Shown here: positions 10,800-22,191 of the stretch, one piece after another | How the letters are laid out: every line of letters begins with the position of its first letter | Numbering within the stretch: position 1 is the stretch's first letter | Source of the DNA: Echinometra lucunter | Lineage: Eukaryota > Echinodermata > Echinoidea > Camarodonta > Echinometridae | Direction: 5' to 3' | Assembly: GCA_029962745.1 (NCBI GenBank) | Contig: CM057165.1 | Span: 19,038,863-19,102,862, forward strand | Length of the DNA: 64,000 bases | Translations under genes and position numbers: made by a program | The notes under the pieces: model-generated | Databases searched by the model: none | The model's input: the letters and a program-made list of their open reading frames with translations, nothing else | What the model was told of the DNA's origin: nothing

Positions 10800-11628
10800 G
10801 TCCATCCCTGGGTCTAAAGCCGAGTTTTAACAAAGTGAGAATTAGAGTAAGCTTTTTTTTTGTTTGTTTTTTTTTTGTTTGTTTTTTTTTCTATTTATTG
10901 AGACATGGCGAATTTAACTGATTTAGTAGAGTACCAACAATTTGCAAATTATGTTGTACATACCGGTGCAAACAAAATGCAGAACAACGGTATTTAATTG
11001 TGTGCTCCACTTTTACCTTGAAATAATAATTAAGGCAGCTTTGTGATTGGTGCAATGAATTAACATCTGCAGATTTTTTTGTAGATTAGCGAGTATACGT
11101 TTTACATGTCGTACATAGGATGTTAGATCTCCCTTGAAGATTGAATGTTATAAGTACATTTCATATTTTAAGTTTGCATGAGCTATGTTTGGCTATTTTT
11201 AGGTCCTGTTATCAGGGATGCCACTTAAAATTGATAAAAGAGTATGAAAATCATCTATGGGCCTTTTTGTACACAAAAAAGGTGTTTTCTATGGACAAAA
11301 ATATATTGCTAAAGTAGGAATTCCTACTTTTGTCTGAAAAGTGGCATACCTGTGTTATGCATAACCTACTTTTATTTTGTAAATACTGTAATACCATTGG
11401 TTAATTTCAACTGGCTTTTCAACCTTAAAAGTTTGCTGTCCTCCAAATAAGCGAAAAATAATACCTGGGGCGTTTCAAGTGTGTGGGTGATTTTCACAGA
11501 CAAAGTCTGTTTTAACCAACAATTTCTGACTAGCCTTATAATACGGTATCAGCACTGACAGCTTGTCAGACAACAAATGTTCATGAAACGCTCGGATGTT
11601 TACCTATGAATGACCCAAACAATGAATA
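10800..11628. other. intergenic stretch, nothing recognised
   Basis: AT-rich, with T-rich low complexity at about 10852-10890. No exon-like open frame or repeat family member that I can support. Confidence 0.5.
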
Positions 11629-11734
11629 CAGTGGAAACTGTCTAAAGTGGCCACTCAAAATTTATCTCCATGGGAATGGCTACTATAGGAAGGTGCCTGC
11701 TATGGAGAGGTGGCCACTAAAACAGGCTTGACTG
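11629..11734. mobile_element. short pogo/mariner-like MITE
   Basis: Starts CAGTGGAAACTGTC and ends GGCTTGACTG, with internal GTGGCCAC on both arms. Both ends are flanked by TA, the Tc1/mariner/pogo target. Confidence 0.7.
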
Positions 11735-12094
11735 TAATTACAACTCTCAGTGTCGCTAATTCAGGGGGTGGAGTTTACACAAAATGCTTCAAAAAGTCCT
11801 TTTCTCTAAGCAGGCGGTTTACATCATTTTAGCACTTGTTTGAATGTTCTTCAGACGCTGAAAACCTCTTTATACCTCCTTGAATTTATCATCAGCACCT
11901 TCAATGCACTATCTATGTAAGATTCGATTGTCTAAAATGTATGAAAGGTACAAAATTTTGTGAAGCTTTCTTATCTGAGTGCCATATAACTAAGATAATG
12001 TTTTTGCAAGTTAGTATGGATTAGTGCAATAGTTATAGTGATCGTGTTTTGTTTTGTTTTTCTTCTTCTTCTTCTTCTTTTTATCTGGCTGCTA

Positions 12095-12266
12095 CAGTGG
12101 AAACTCGGTAAAAAGAGAGCTGATATAACAATATTCCTAATATAACAAGGTAATATTCCAGTCCCAGCTCTTTATATTTTGTTTTTAACCCTGATATAAC
12201 GAGATTCCTGCTATAACAAGGTAATTTTGATGGGCCCAAGGACCTCATTATACTGAGTTTCCACTG
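12095..12266. mobile_element. pogo-like MITE
   Basis: Inverted ends CAGTGGAAACTCGGTA and TACTGAGTTTCCACTG, flanked by TA on both sides. The interior repeats GATATAACRA.GATTCC, typical of Tigger/pogo-derived elements. Confidence 0.8.
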
Positions 12267-12726
12267 TACTTACCTCTGAAGTGGACTTCTAGTCAGATTT
12301 CTATTAAAGCAACAGTGAACTGACCCTTATTATGATGTATTTACAACAGCGCCAACTTACGGCTACTCAAAACCAGAGACTCTTAGAAACATATCCTTTG
12401 TGGCTTTTCGTGAATTTCCTTAGTATGAATAAAAATACATTTTAACAGATGTTACTCAAAAAATAAAGCTCTCATTGATCAGAATAGAGCATGCTGGGAG
12501 CAAAGAGGGGACAAAATCAGTAGTTTACGACTGAGAGGGTGCTATTTCAAAATCCCATATAAGGGTGCCAGTTCGCTCTGGCTTTAAGTTATGAAATTAG
12601 TGACCCCTTGTCTTTCATGTCATAGCACATTTCATATGGTATTTCTGTTGACTGAAAAGAGAATGCATTCAAAACTGAGGGTAGTGTTGTCTTATTTTTC
12701 TAATCAGGTGTGCATCATCTTCATCT

Positions 12727-12733
<7 letters not shown>

Positions 12734-12780
<47 letters not shown>

Positions 12781-12810
12781 CTCTCTCTCCCTCTCTCTAT
12801 TTTCCTCTCT
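12734..12810. repeat. (CT)n microsatellite
   Basis: CT array of about 45 bp followed by an imperfect CT-rich tail. Confidence 0.9.
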
Positions 12811-13203
12811 CTTTCTTTTTCTCTTACTCCCACTAGTCTCATATCTGCAAACCAAATTTTTGAAATGACATACAAGACTTATTTCTTACTGTCAATTTGT
12901 CCAACATGGAATCCCAAAGATTCACTGAAAAAATAACTGACATCCTATTCAATTGTAAAATAAGTCAAAAAGGTAAAGCCTGCATATCACTGTTTAAAGG
13001 GCTTGGTAGCATTCAATTTCCCTATCCTCAGTTATTAATCCTAATACGTTTTATTTACAAAAATACATTTCACATACTGTTCACTTTTTCAGGCAAGAAT
13101 AGATTTATTCATAGTTGTACATACAATGGATCCTATATATTTACACATATTCCCTATAAATGATGACTACCATCTTCCTGGCTTTGTCAGGAGCAACTAT
13201 ACA

Positions 13204-13333
13204 GGGGAGCATTTCATGAAGAGTCTTGTCAGTGATTTTCACTGAACTGTTATAAGCTACTGAAATCCTTGCATCTGACTGGCTAACAAAAAATTTGAAA
13301 ATCACTGACAAGACTCTTCATGAAATGCTCCCC
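13204..13333. mobile_element. palindromic MITE, GGGGAGC family copy 1
   Basis: Ends GGGGAGCATTTCATGAAGAG and its complement, arms of about 40 bp. Related copies are at 30217-30343 and 43291-43425. Confidence 0.85.
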
Positions 13334-13379
13334 AGGTCATGATGAAAGTCTCACAGTTCAGACGAGTTAACACATCTGG

Positions 13380-13850
13380 GGGGTGTTTCACAAAGATGAA
13401 GATTGACTGAAATCACACCTAACTATGGCTGGCCATTCATGCCCCTTTTTTTCCACCACGGGTCTCTCATAAATTTGAAAATCATGGTCACAAATCTGCT
13501 ATATTGACATCTTTTATAGTTCATTTATGAAGAAAACAAGAAAGGTGCATTCTGCAAATTTGTGCCCATGATTTTCACATCCCTTGAGAAACCGATAGTG
13601 AAAACAAACTGTGGCATGAATGGCCAGCTATAGTCAAGTGTGATTTGAGTCTTATGGGGTGTTGCAAGAAAGTTGCAATCGATTGCAAATAATTGCTAAT
13701 TTTGAAACAACCATTCTGATTGGCTAAGGGTCTGCCCTTTGAAGAAGACAGCATACAACAATGATTTTGATTGGCCAGTGAGAATCAGTTGCAACTTGCA
13801 ATCGATTGCAACTTTCTTGCAACACCCCATTAGTCTTTGTGAAACACCCC
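13380..13850. mobile_element. MITE, GGGGTGTTTCAC family copy 1, interrupted
   Basis: Ends GGGGTGTTTCACAAAGA and TCTTTGTGAAACACCCC. GGCTGGCCATTCATGCC and GGCATGAATGGCCAGC mirror each other inside. A second, uninterrupted copy is at 37815-38107. This copy is split at 13655 by a Harbinger-like MITE. Confidence 0.85.
13655..13829. mobile_element. Harbinger-like MITE copy 1, nested
   Basis: Inverted ends TGGGGTGTTGCAAGAAAGTT, followed by CAATCGATTGCAA in both arms. Flanked by TTA on both sides (13652-13654 and 13830-13832). TTA duplication is the PIF/Harbinger hallmark. The host sequence without the insert can be seen at 38086-38095. Second copy at 61583-61758. Confidence 0.87.
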
Positions 13851-13880
13851 TGAAACCGAGAAGGGTTGTGGCTGCAAACA

Positions 13881-14147
13881 ACACTCTTATTTCTGCAGAG
13901 TCAAAGTTGACTTGCAATGGAGTCAGCTGGGAATCTAACTCTAATCGGAGTTAAACTGACTCGGATTTCTGAATTAATTAGACTCGGATTGGAATTACTT
14001 TGACTCGAATTTAGTCGATTCTCAGTTGACACCACACCATTCCGAGTCATATTAATTCGGAAATCCGAGTCACTGTAACTCCGAACAGAGTTGACTCACA
14101 GCTGATGCCATTCCAAGTCAAATTTAACTCCACAGAAATCAGAGTGT
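13881..14147. mobile_element. hairpin MITE with iterated GACTCGGA/GAGTCAA motif
   Basis: The left end ACACTCTTATTTCTGCAGAG matches the inverted right end ACACTCTGATTTCTGTGGAG. Both continue with GACTTG.AATGG..TCAGCTG. The interior repeats GACTCGGATT/AATTCGGA units in both orientations. Confidence 0.83.
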
Positions 14148-15664
14148 AGGCTATTCTCTTACACAATTTCCTTGACCCTACAAGATAAAAATTGCACTAC
14201 TCCATACCATGAAAAACCTGCAGGTCTACATGACATGTCTGCAGAGAAAATTATGTTCAGATTTGTCATTTATTGTTCGATTCCCCTTTTAATGAAACAG
14301 TCATTTAACTTATCAATACACTGATTTAAATATGAAGACTACTGATAATCCAAACTGGGTTAAAAACATGTTGATGTTTTTCGTTCATTCTTCTTCTTTT
14401 TTTCTGATTACAATGAGTTTATGGCAAATAAGAACCCACAAAACAATCCATAACTATTTGCAATGTCATACATTCAGATACTAGTTGTGCATATCACACA
14501 TTCTACGAGTTAAAAGGGGAAGAAAGCAAAATGATCAAGCATTGTTGATTTTTAAAAGATTCATTCAGTTTGCGACCACTTCACCACCTGTTAACCTGCC
14601 GAGTACTAAGCCAGGGATGTGTTTCACAAAAGCGTGCAAAGTTACACAGGACTCTAAGAATAACTTGAATATGGAAGGCCAAATGGCTTTCTCAGATTTA
14701 ATCACATATGCTACAGTTGAAATATCTATGCAGAGTAACATATCATTACCAAAATGTTTTTAATGTGAATTACAGTTTTTGCCAACGATTGAATTGAGAT
14801 TATGAGAAATACAGTCAAACTTTGTTAAAACTAGAGGAAAAAATTGGGGCATTCCATTTGGCTGTTCATAGTTAAGTCATTCTTAAAGTTCTGCGTTTCT
14901 TTACGCACAGCTTTGTGAAATACCCAGCAGGGATATCTTGGGCTGGAGCCTACGGAAAATGTGTGCTAACACCGAAATCAAATTGCATCCGGGTCACAGT
15001 GAAATGGTACTAACAATGTTGTCTTGTTTTCAGATTAAGATATTACATAGTAAAAGACATAGCAGCTAAATTCACTCAAGAGCTCATTATAAACATGCAA
15101 CCATAATTGCTCCAAGTCAGGGCAGTCCACTGCCTGTATAGTGCATATAACAGTATCTGCCGTGAGGAAGATATAAACCATTTGATATCAATCGCCCTAT
15201 ACACTGCAGTACAAAATCTCAAGCACAAAATAACAATAAAAAATCATAATATACAACAGATACTTAGTCCTAGTCTCTACATATAGTGTACATTGTATCA
15301 GTTCTTATCACACTGTAGTACAAAAACTTCAACACTCTCAAAAACTAAAACAGCAGTGAAACATTCGAGTACATGTATACCAATGATGATGCCTTATATG
15401 TACTGTGTAATGTGAGGCAAATGTGTTTATATTTGAAGCTGAGAGCAAGAAGGCCTTATAACATGTAGCAGTAGACTGTCTCCTTTTACTTTTAGTGACC
15501 CTTTTGCATTTATCTTTTAATCAAAGAATGCTAAGAAAGTCACAGTACACATGAGCAGAATGAGCTAAAATCACAGAGAATTTTCAGCCTATTTCCAATG
15601 CAGTACGTTGCATTATTTGTAAATTGTAACAGTTTCATTGCAGCTAATCATAAAGCGTTCCAAA
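14148..15664. other. intergenic stretch, no gene recognised
   Basis: No exon-like open frame. A degraded repeat around 14920-15000 (GGGCTGGAGCCTACGGAAAA) resembles sequences at about 49725-49780 and 59640-59700, so it is probably an old interspersed repeat. Confidence 0.5.
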
Positions 15665-16010
15665 TTGGCAACACGGTGTAAAATATGACCAAGTGGCAAG
15701 TTTTCAGTCCAATTTTGCAATTTCATTTACTTTAGTTCATGTTACAGTTTTACCTTTTTAAACTACATGTATGTAGGAGTGGAAAATTTAAAAATAGGTG
15801 CTGCCAATTTGAGGAAAACTGATTAATGTAGCCGTAGAAAAAAAAACTGGCAACACATTCATATGTGAATTGACAATTTTTCAGTCCAATTTTGCAATTT
15901 CATTCACATTAGTCCATGTTACAGGTACATTTTTTAGGAGTGGAAAATAAGAATAGGTGCTGCCAATTTGAGGAGAGAAAGCTGATTAATTCAGCATTTC
16001 AGAAAACTTT
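15665..16010. repeat. tandem duplication of a ~180-bp segment
   Basis: Units at about 15665-15846 and 15847-16010 both run from TTGGCAACAC/CTGGCAACAC through CAGTCCAATTTTGCAATTTC to TAGGTGCTGCCAATTTGAGG. The copies are diverged by small indels. Confidence 0.8.
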
Positions 16011-17190
16011 GTACCACTACACATGGGTTAACCTGGTGTTACATAGATGAGTTGACGCCCTCCTGGCTGTGAGCAATAATACTACAAAATCAATCAAAAT
16101 TATCAGATGAATAATAAAGCACCTTTAATATTTGCCCAAGTACATTTGCTTCAACGAAAGGCTGCATTTGTGCAAGGTGTTTGCATTTATACAGTATAAT
16201 AACCAAGTAAGTTGTTCAAAAAGGAACAAAATTGTGCGACTTGCTTATACAGCTTAGTACAAAAGAAAGCCTTGCGAAATACCCTGAATATCCAAAATAT
16301 TTTATACTTTTTACTAGTTTGACAACTCATCTAGCTGAAATGTTAGAAGGGGATACAACCATCATATCAATGAATATGGTTTACAAACTTACAACTACCC
16401 AATATCTGTAAAGAATGAGACTTTCAAAATATGGAGGCAAAAAAAAAAAAAAAGAATTACAGTTGTCTTTTATTGTTATAACTTATAAATACATGTATAT
16501 ACATGGACAATGTATGCCCTAGAATTCAAACAATATAAAATATAAGTTTTGTACTCTTGTCTTTCATCGGCATTGTTCATTACCTTTAATTACACAAAGC
16601 TAAAAGACAGCTAGAAAAAAACTAACTAAAAGTCTAAATGAGTTTTCTACTCCAGGAAAGAGTTTAGTCAATTTACATGTATGATCCATTCCTCATAATA
16701 TAAACACACACTTATTTAGACAGTGGAATATAGCTTATACAGTGAACCATACCACATCAAGTATTTATACCGATTAGTTTCTACAGTTACAACATATGAT
16801 CAAGATACTGAAAATATATCACTTCATGATTCTACATGATTCCAAATATAGATATTTGTTCAAAGAGTCATTTTGCCTATGGCAATTTCACACACATCAA
16901 TTCAATAATTAATCAAGAATATTTTATCCATAAGTTAAAAGAATGCCCAGTGTGATTCCTAAGATTGTCTCAAGTTTTTTTTCTTTTGGCATAATCTTTC
17001 ATAATATTCATAAATTGATAAATTGAGATACTCCAAAAACAGAGCCAATACACGCTACTCCTAAAGGTGCCCAGCCTTGATTTATACATGGTGCATCACA
17101 CAACACTCGTGAAAAATTCTACAGGGCAGAGCCATGAGGTTCATGAGTCTTGGCAAAGGTTTTTAGTAGGCTTGTTCACCCGTGTGTAGA
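16011..17190. other. intergenic stretch, nothing recognised
   Basis: AT-rich sequence with an A-run at about 16440-16453. I see no exon or transposon ends. Confidence 0.5.
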
Positions 17191-17480
17191 GGTGTTGTGG
17201 CTCAGTGGATAAGTCCCCGGACTGTGAACCACGAGATCCGGGGTTCGAATCCCACCACAGCACTAATGGCAAGGCATTAATCTACATTTGCCACTCTCCA
17301 CCCATGGCACCCAGGTATAAATGGGTACCAGCAGGAAGGAATTCCTTGAAAGCTGTGAGCACTGTAATTGGTAGCCTAGCTGAACCGGGGTAATATTGGA
17401 GCGCCTTGAGAACCTTGTTTGGTGGATACTTGCGCTATACAAATATCCAATATTATTATTATTATCATTATTATTATTAC

Positions 17481-17512
<32 letters not shown>

Positions 17513-17553
17513 TTATCACTATTATTATTATTATTGTTATTATTATTGTTCTT
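17191..17553 (+). mobile_element. tRNA-derived SINE with (ATT)/(AGT) tail
   Basis: The head reads like a tRNA: an A box TGGCTCAGTGG at 17198-17208 and a B box GGTTCGAATCC at 17242-17252. A non-tRNA body follows (AGGAAGGAATTCCTTGAAAG, then TTGCGCTATACAAATATCC) and a triplet tail from about 17451. A second copy at 56190-56828 shares the body. It is not a functional tRNA gene because no acceptor-stem pairing continues after the B box. Confidence 0.88.
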
Positions 17554-19240
17554 CATACATCACACAGCGATGCAGCTAGCTGTGCATGCAGTGCAGCCGC
17601 CACAGTGCAGTGTACATACATGTACATGCACACACAGCTATTCAGCCATGATTTTTGGCGTTGTACCATCTAAGTTCAATGGAAGGGAAAAGTGACTTCG
17701 GCATCTGTTCACATATAATTCACAACCAGATACACTTTCAATCTATTTATACACAGGTACTGCATACTCCTATTTACTTCTTGCATATACTAAATTTCCA
17801 GTACACATGTATGTGATTAGCAGTACATTTGAAAGAAATAACTTGATACATGTATATTGCATAAATATCACACAAACATTATTACAAGCATAATAGTGCA
17901 AAAGTCTGCAATACTAACACCGTTAGTACAAGTAGAATAAGGACATTTTATGAAACATCATATTTGTACAATTGTTTTCACTTTATAATTTGTTTACTTG
18001 AATACGCTCTGAGAATTTCAGGTAGATGGGTTACTTTTTCTCCTACGGCATTCAACTTTTTGATATACCTACTAACATTATATTTGCTTATTTTCATGCA
18101 TTATTACACTGGATACCAATTAGTCCCTCTTCCTATGCTCACGAAAGCAATTTTATTGCTTTTCAAACCCCTCCCCCATTATTTCTCAGCAAGGTTTGGC
18201 AAAACTCTGATGTTATTCACAAACAAGATATTAATATGTCAAAATCCATTTGCTCGAATTACAGCAGCACAGTCCAGCTTTAAATCAGCATTTAAATATC
18301 AAAAAGCTAATGAATATTGCACTTTACCTACTGTATACTGTTTAGAAATGCAGCACCTAATGTTATTTCATCGTTTGAGTGACCTTGCATTGCTAAATGA
18401 AATTTAAGTACCATGATATAGTTGGGGCCACTACTAGACTGAGAGCTCTGCTCTACTGTTTCATTCACATAGACAGCAATAATTATTTGATTTGTCAATT
18501 TTATATAAAAATAAACTGACTTGAAATTTGTGGGGAAAAATATTACAGGGATGACTAAATTTGCACTTGGGACACTTGTATAGTTCTGCACTGGTTCTGA
18601 TGAGTAAAACGAATAATAACTGAATATTAATGTTTAAGCGAAAGAGATCTCTTATTCTCTTTTCACTGATACTTCAAAAAATTTTCAAGCTTAAATTTCC
18701 AGACTGAAAGTGGCCAAATTTTCTTCAATATCTGAAAATAATTAACTAATGCAAAGCAATCCAAGCTCAACAATATCAGGTAGTTCATATAACTTATGTG
18801 TTGACGTCATATCTACAGTATACATGTATGACATTCATAACATTTCTTAATAAGTTTCTAGTCTTATTAAAGGGCAACAAATGCGATCTGCTTCTTTATC
18901 AAAATAAAAGAAAGTTATGACAAAATGGTGCAGGTACTTCAGCCCGGCTGAAGTCTCTTTTTTTTAAAAGTTGCATTACATATTTCTGGAACTTCTCATC
19001 CACTCTTATATTGCTAATCCACTACTTACTACTGCAATATACACTGCGTAAATCATTTGTTGCTAGATGAGAGTAGGGTTTTTCTGAAAGAGTAAGCCAA
19101 ATTCTCAAATATATACATAAAAGGTGCAAAATACATGTAGCTTTCCAATAAATACTACAGAAAAATATTGATAGCAGGTACAGCATTTTTACACTCTGTA
19201 GTGGGTATTTTAAACTCTACTGTAGTATTGTTGCTGTTGC
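17554..19240. other. intergenic stretch, nothing recognised
   Basis: AT-rich with scattered ACATGTA words. Short open frames only, none resembling a known family. Confidence 0.5.
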
Positions 19241-19244
19241 TGCT

Positions 19245-19264
19245 GCTTATGACGATGATGATGG

Positions 19265-19310
<46 letters not shown>

Positions 19311-19500
19311 GATAATGGTGGTGGTGGTGGTGGTGGTGGTGGTGGTGATGATGATGAATATGATGAATATGATACTGATAATGGAGATGATGACAGTGAC
19401 AAACACAATGATAATGATGATGATGAAGATAATGAAGACAATGACAATCATTATCATTATTACTACCATTTCATCAATGATTATGATAATGATGACAGTA
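19245..19500. repeat. GAT/GTG/AAT triplet array
   Basis: (GAT)n then (GTG)n then imperfect GATAAT units. A looser GATAATGAT-rich continuation runs to about 19800. Confidence 0.9.
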
Positions 19501-19813
19501 GTAATGAGTTGTCACAGATGATATTACCAATAAGGAATAATGCAGTACTAATGATGGCAAAGACAATGGTAGTAACGATACTGGTAAAACGATCATTAAA
19601 GATTATGATAAAGATGATATAACGAAGACGATGATAATGATAGTTACCACTGTCATTACCATATTTATCAATGATTATGATAATGATGATGACAAATAGT
19701 GATGAGTATTCAGAGACAGTACTTATAATGAGTACTACAGTACTACTAATGGCAAAGACAATAGTAGTAGTAATAATAGCAAAATGATGATGATGATAGT
19801 GACCAGTACAATG

Positions 19814-20159
19814 AAGGCTTGTTCAGATATGAGGAGACGAATCCCGCAACAAGTCCCCATCACATTTTTAGTTTACAAGTCAATGGGGTATGAGGCGACC
19901 AAAAAAATGTCACCGATGCAGGAGAGATCTTTTTTTTTGACGCCTTGCTGCAAAAGCTGTGGACCAAGCAAATTTTTAAAAGGTTAGCGCAAAATATGTT
20001 GTCATGAGTTTGTCGGCGCAACTTTCGACAAAACTCTCTTTTATTTGAGAGGTGACATGTTAATGCGCGTTCAATAACATAAGAGGGGTGGTTTGTCGTG
20101 CCATATCTGAACACTAAAAATGTTGCAGGGATTAGTCACCTCATATCTGCACAAGCCTT
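19814..20159. mobile_element. MITE, AAGGCTTGTTCAGATATGAG family
   Basis: Left AAGGCTTGTTCAGATATGAG plus GAGACGAATCCCGCAACA pairs with the inverted right end AAGGCTTGTGCAGATATGAG plus GTGACTAATCCCTGCAACA. No coding capacity. Confidence 0.82.
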
Positions 20160-20268
20160 ACAGATAACAGTGAAGATGAGACTGGCAGTGATGGTAGTTC
20201 AGGGGAACAGAGGACTTTAGAAACTTGTTGGACTTTCCTTCAAGCTCTAATATCATGTCACAGAGACT

Positions 20269-20615
20269 AATTGACTGACCTTTCCAAGCAAGTGACCTTA
20301 ACATCCAGGTTTTACAGCACACATGACCTTACTGCTGGTACTGAATAAACTAGCAATGTCCTTCTGTCACTGGGTCAGTCCTATGGAGGTAGTATTTGTA
20401 GGGCGCTTAGAGGGTCTGACATGTAACTTTGACATTTAATGGTAGCTCTGATTAACTGACCTTTCTTAATACTACTTGACCTTTATATCCAGGTGACCAG
20501 GAAAGCACACTTGACCATACTGCCTCTTCCAGTGCTGGGTCAGTCCTGGGGAGGTAGTATTGGTGACTGGCTTACTCGCAGGGTACTTAAAGGATCTGAT
20601 ACATAACCTGCAAGA
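20269..20615. repeat. diverged tandem duplication of ~180 bp
   Basis: Both units (about 20269-20450 and 20451-20615) contain TT(G/A)ACTGACCTTTC, ATCCAGG, then GGGTCAGTCCT..GGAGGTA and GG.TCTGA.A..TAAC. Confidence 0.75.
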
Positions 20616-20800
20616 AACAAAGTAGGAATGGCAATATTTGAAGATCTTGGTATGTTTTAACATTTCCATTGAAATGACGGGTAATCAGTTCAAAGTCTTT
20701 GGTGGAGCAAAATCATCAAATGAAAGTAAATGTAAATGCAAAATGGGTAAAGCAATCCTTTACAAGAATAGCCAATTACTTTAATGAAACTTTTCATTAA

Positions 20801-21381
20801 AGGAGAATGCAACCCAAACATCAGTGTGCTTTCAGTGAATGAAGAAGAACAAGAGGAGTAAACAGTGAAAGTTTGAGCAAAATCGGTCAATCTGTTCAAG
20901 AGTTATGAATTGTGAAAGTCTAAGTAAATCCTTATTATGGCGATCCATGAATTGGCAGCTTTGCCAGCATCTGTGATGTCATCGTGGACAACTCTCCATT
21001 CATTTTGTACACAGAATTTCACATTTTCTCTATTTTCAAGAAAAATAAAAATTCTTTTGAAGTATCTTTTTAGTATGACATGGCTATATGAATTCTGCAA
21101 GCATTTTGGGAAGAATTATGTTGATTCCGGACCTGAGATTTCATATAAATCATTTTTAATTGAAAAATTATGTACCAAATGAATTGAGTGTTGTCCACAA
21201 TGACATCACAGATACTGGCAAAGTTGCCAACTCAAGGATCCCCATAACAGGGATTTACTGAAACTTTCACAATTCGTAACTCTTGAACAGATTGTCCAAT
21301 TTTGCTCAAACTTTCACTGTTTACTCTCCTTGGTCATCTTTATTCACTAAAAGCACACTGATGCCAGGGTCGCATTCTCTT
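20801..21381. mobile_element. TTAA-flanked foldback element, family B
   Basis: Arms of more than 100 bp are inverted. AGGAGAATGCAACC pairs with GGTCGCATTCTCTT. CACTGTTTACTC/GAGTAAACAGTG and TTCAAGAGTTA/TAACTCTTGAA recur further in. TTAA flanks both ends (20797-20800, 21382-21385). Confidence 0.85.
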
Positions 21382-21602
21382 TTAAATTTTATCTGGTTTT
21401 AAGGCAATACTTATTCGTCCTTCTTTACAAAACACAGCATACCATCTCTATCATAAGCTTAGCACTCACATTTCTTGTGCAGCCGTTCAGAGTTCAGCAT
21501 ATTACTGAATAGCACTCACTTCCACAGGGTGCAGTATTACCCTTTCAAACACTTTGCATACTGAACATTGAATCACTACTTTCAAAATATTGTGTTGTTC
21601 TG

Positions 21603-22009
21603 CCAATTCGTGACAGGAATTATTCAAAGCCTACTTTGATCAGCTTTTATTGTCAAATTGGCAACACCAACATTTTTATTTTATTGCTACATTTTTCTTT
21701 AAAAATGCCATGTATCTGAAATGAATATAAATTGACAGAAATTATGATGAGAAGTCAAAAAGTTGCCAATTTGCAGGGGAAAATGGTGATTTTAAACTTT
21801 CTATCACATTGCCAGTTTAAGGATTTTAATACTTATTTTCCTTTAAAAATTTTTCAGCATCATACAACGAATATTGACCCAACCAAAATGGGCACAGTTT
21901 GTGTAGAATTTTTTGGTCTTTCTGCTAATGTATTTGGTGTGATTTCTAGGGCTTTGCATCAAAAGATTTTAGGCCAAACCACAAAATGTGGACCTCTGTC
22001 ATGAATGGG
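21603..22009. mobile_element. piggyBac-like MITE, family C copy 1 (left end eroded)
   Basis: Closely related along its length to 38759-39166. The right end ATGAATGGG is followed by TTAA; the left end has lost its TTAA. The reading frame across it is repeat-derived. Confidence 0.82.
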
Positions 22010-22148
22010 TTAAATTGTAATTCTCTCCACAAGTGCCAGCATGCATGCAGAGTCTAGTAATTTCTTATTTTCAAAATCTTACGAGTAATATGAAATATCT
22101 GTTGCTCAAAATGTTTGTTTGACAGGACATGTATAATACTTACCATTT

Positions 22149-22191
22149 TTATCTGTTGTAGGGAAGAACACTGCTACCATTCTTTTCTCCA
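22149..22191 (-). CDS. TNNI3K: candidate last coding exon of TNNI3K-like gene
   Basis: cctcacag acceptor in the matching phase. The frame reads [14 protein letters not shown] then TAA. A good donor (AAAATG|gtaagt at 22144) lies just after the stop, so this could be an internal 3' UTR exon. Alternatively another frame ([16 protein letters not shown], loosely like MKRSLQYTPIDKYG) could be used if exon 22 splices differently. Confidence 0.45.

Noticed and set aside
17191..17265. Possible tRNA gene (A and B boxes present)
   Set aside because: Continues into a SINE body with a triplet tail, has a relative at 56190, and lacks a closing acceptor stem.
21732..22004. 90-codon open frame on the + strand
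   Set aside because: Lies inside piggyBac-like MITE family C; the second copy at 38.8-39.2 kb does not keep the frame.
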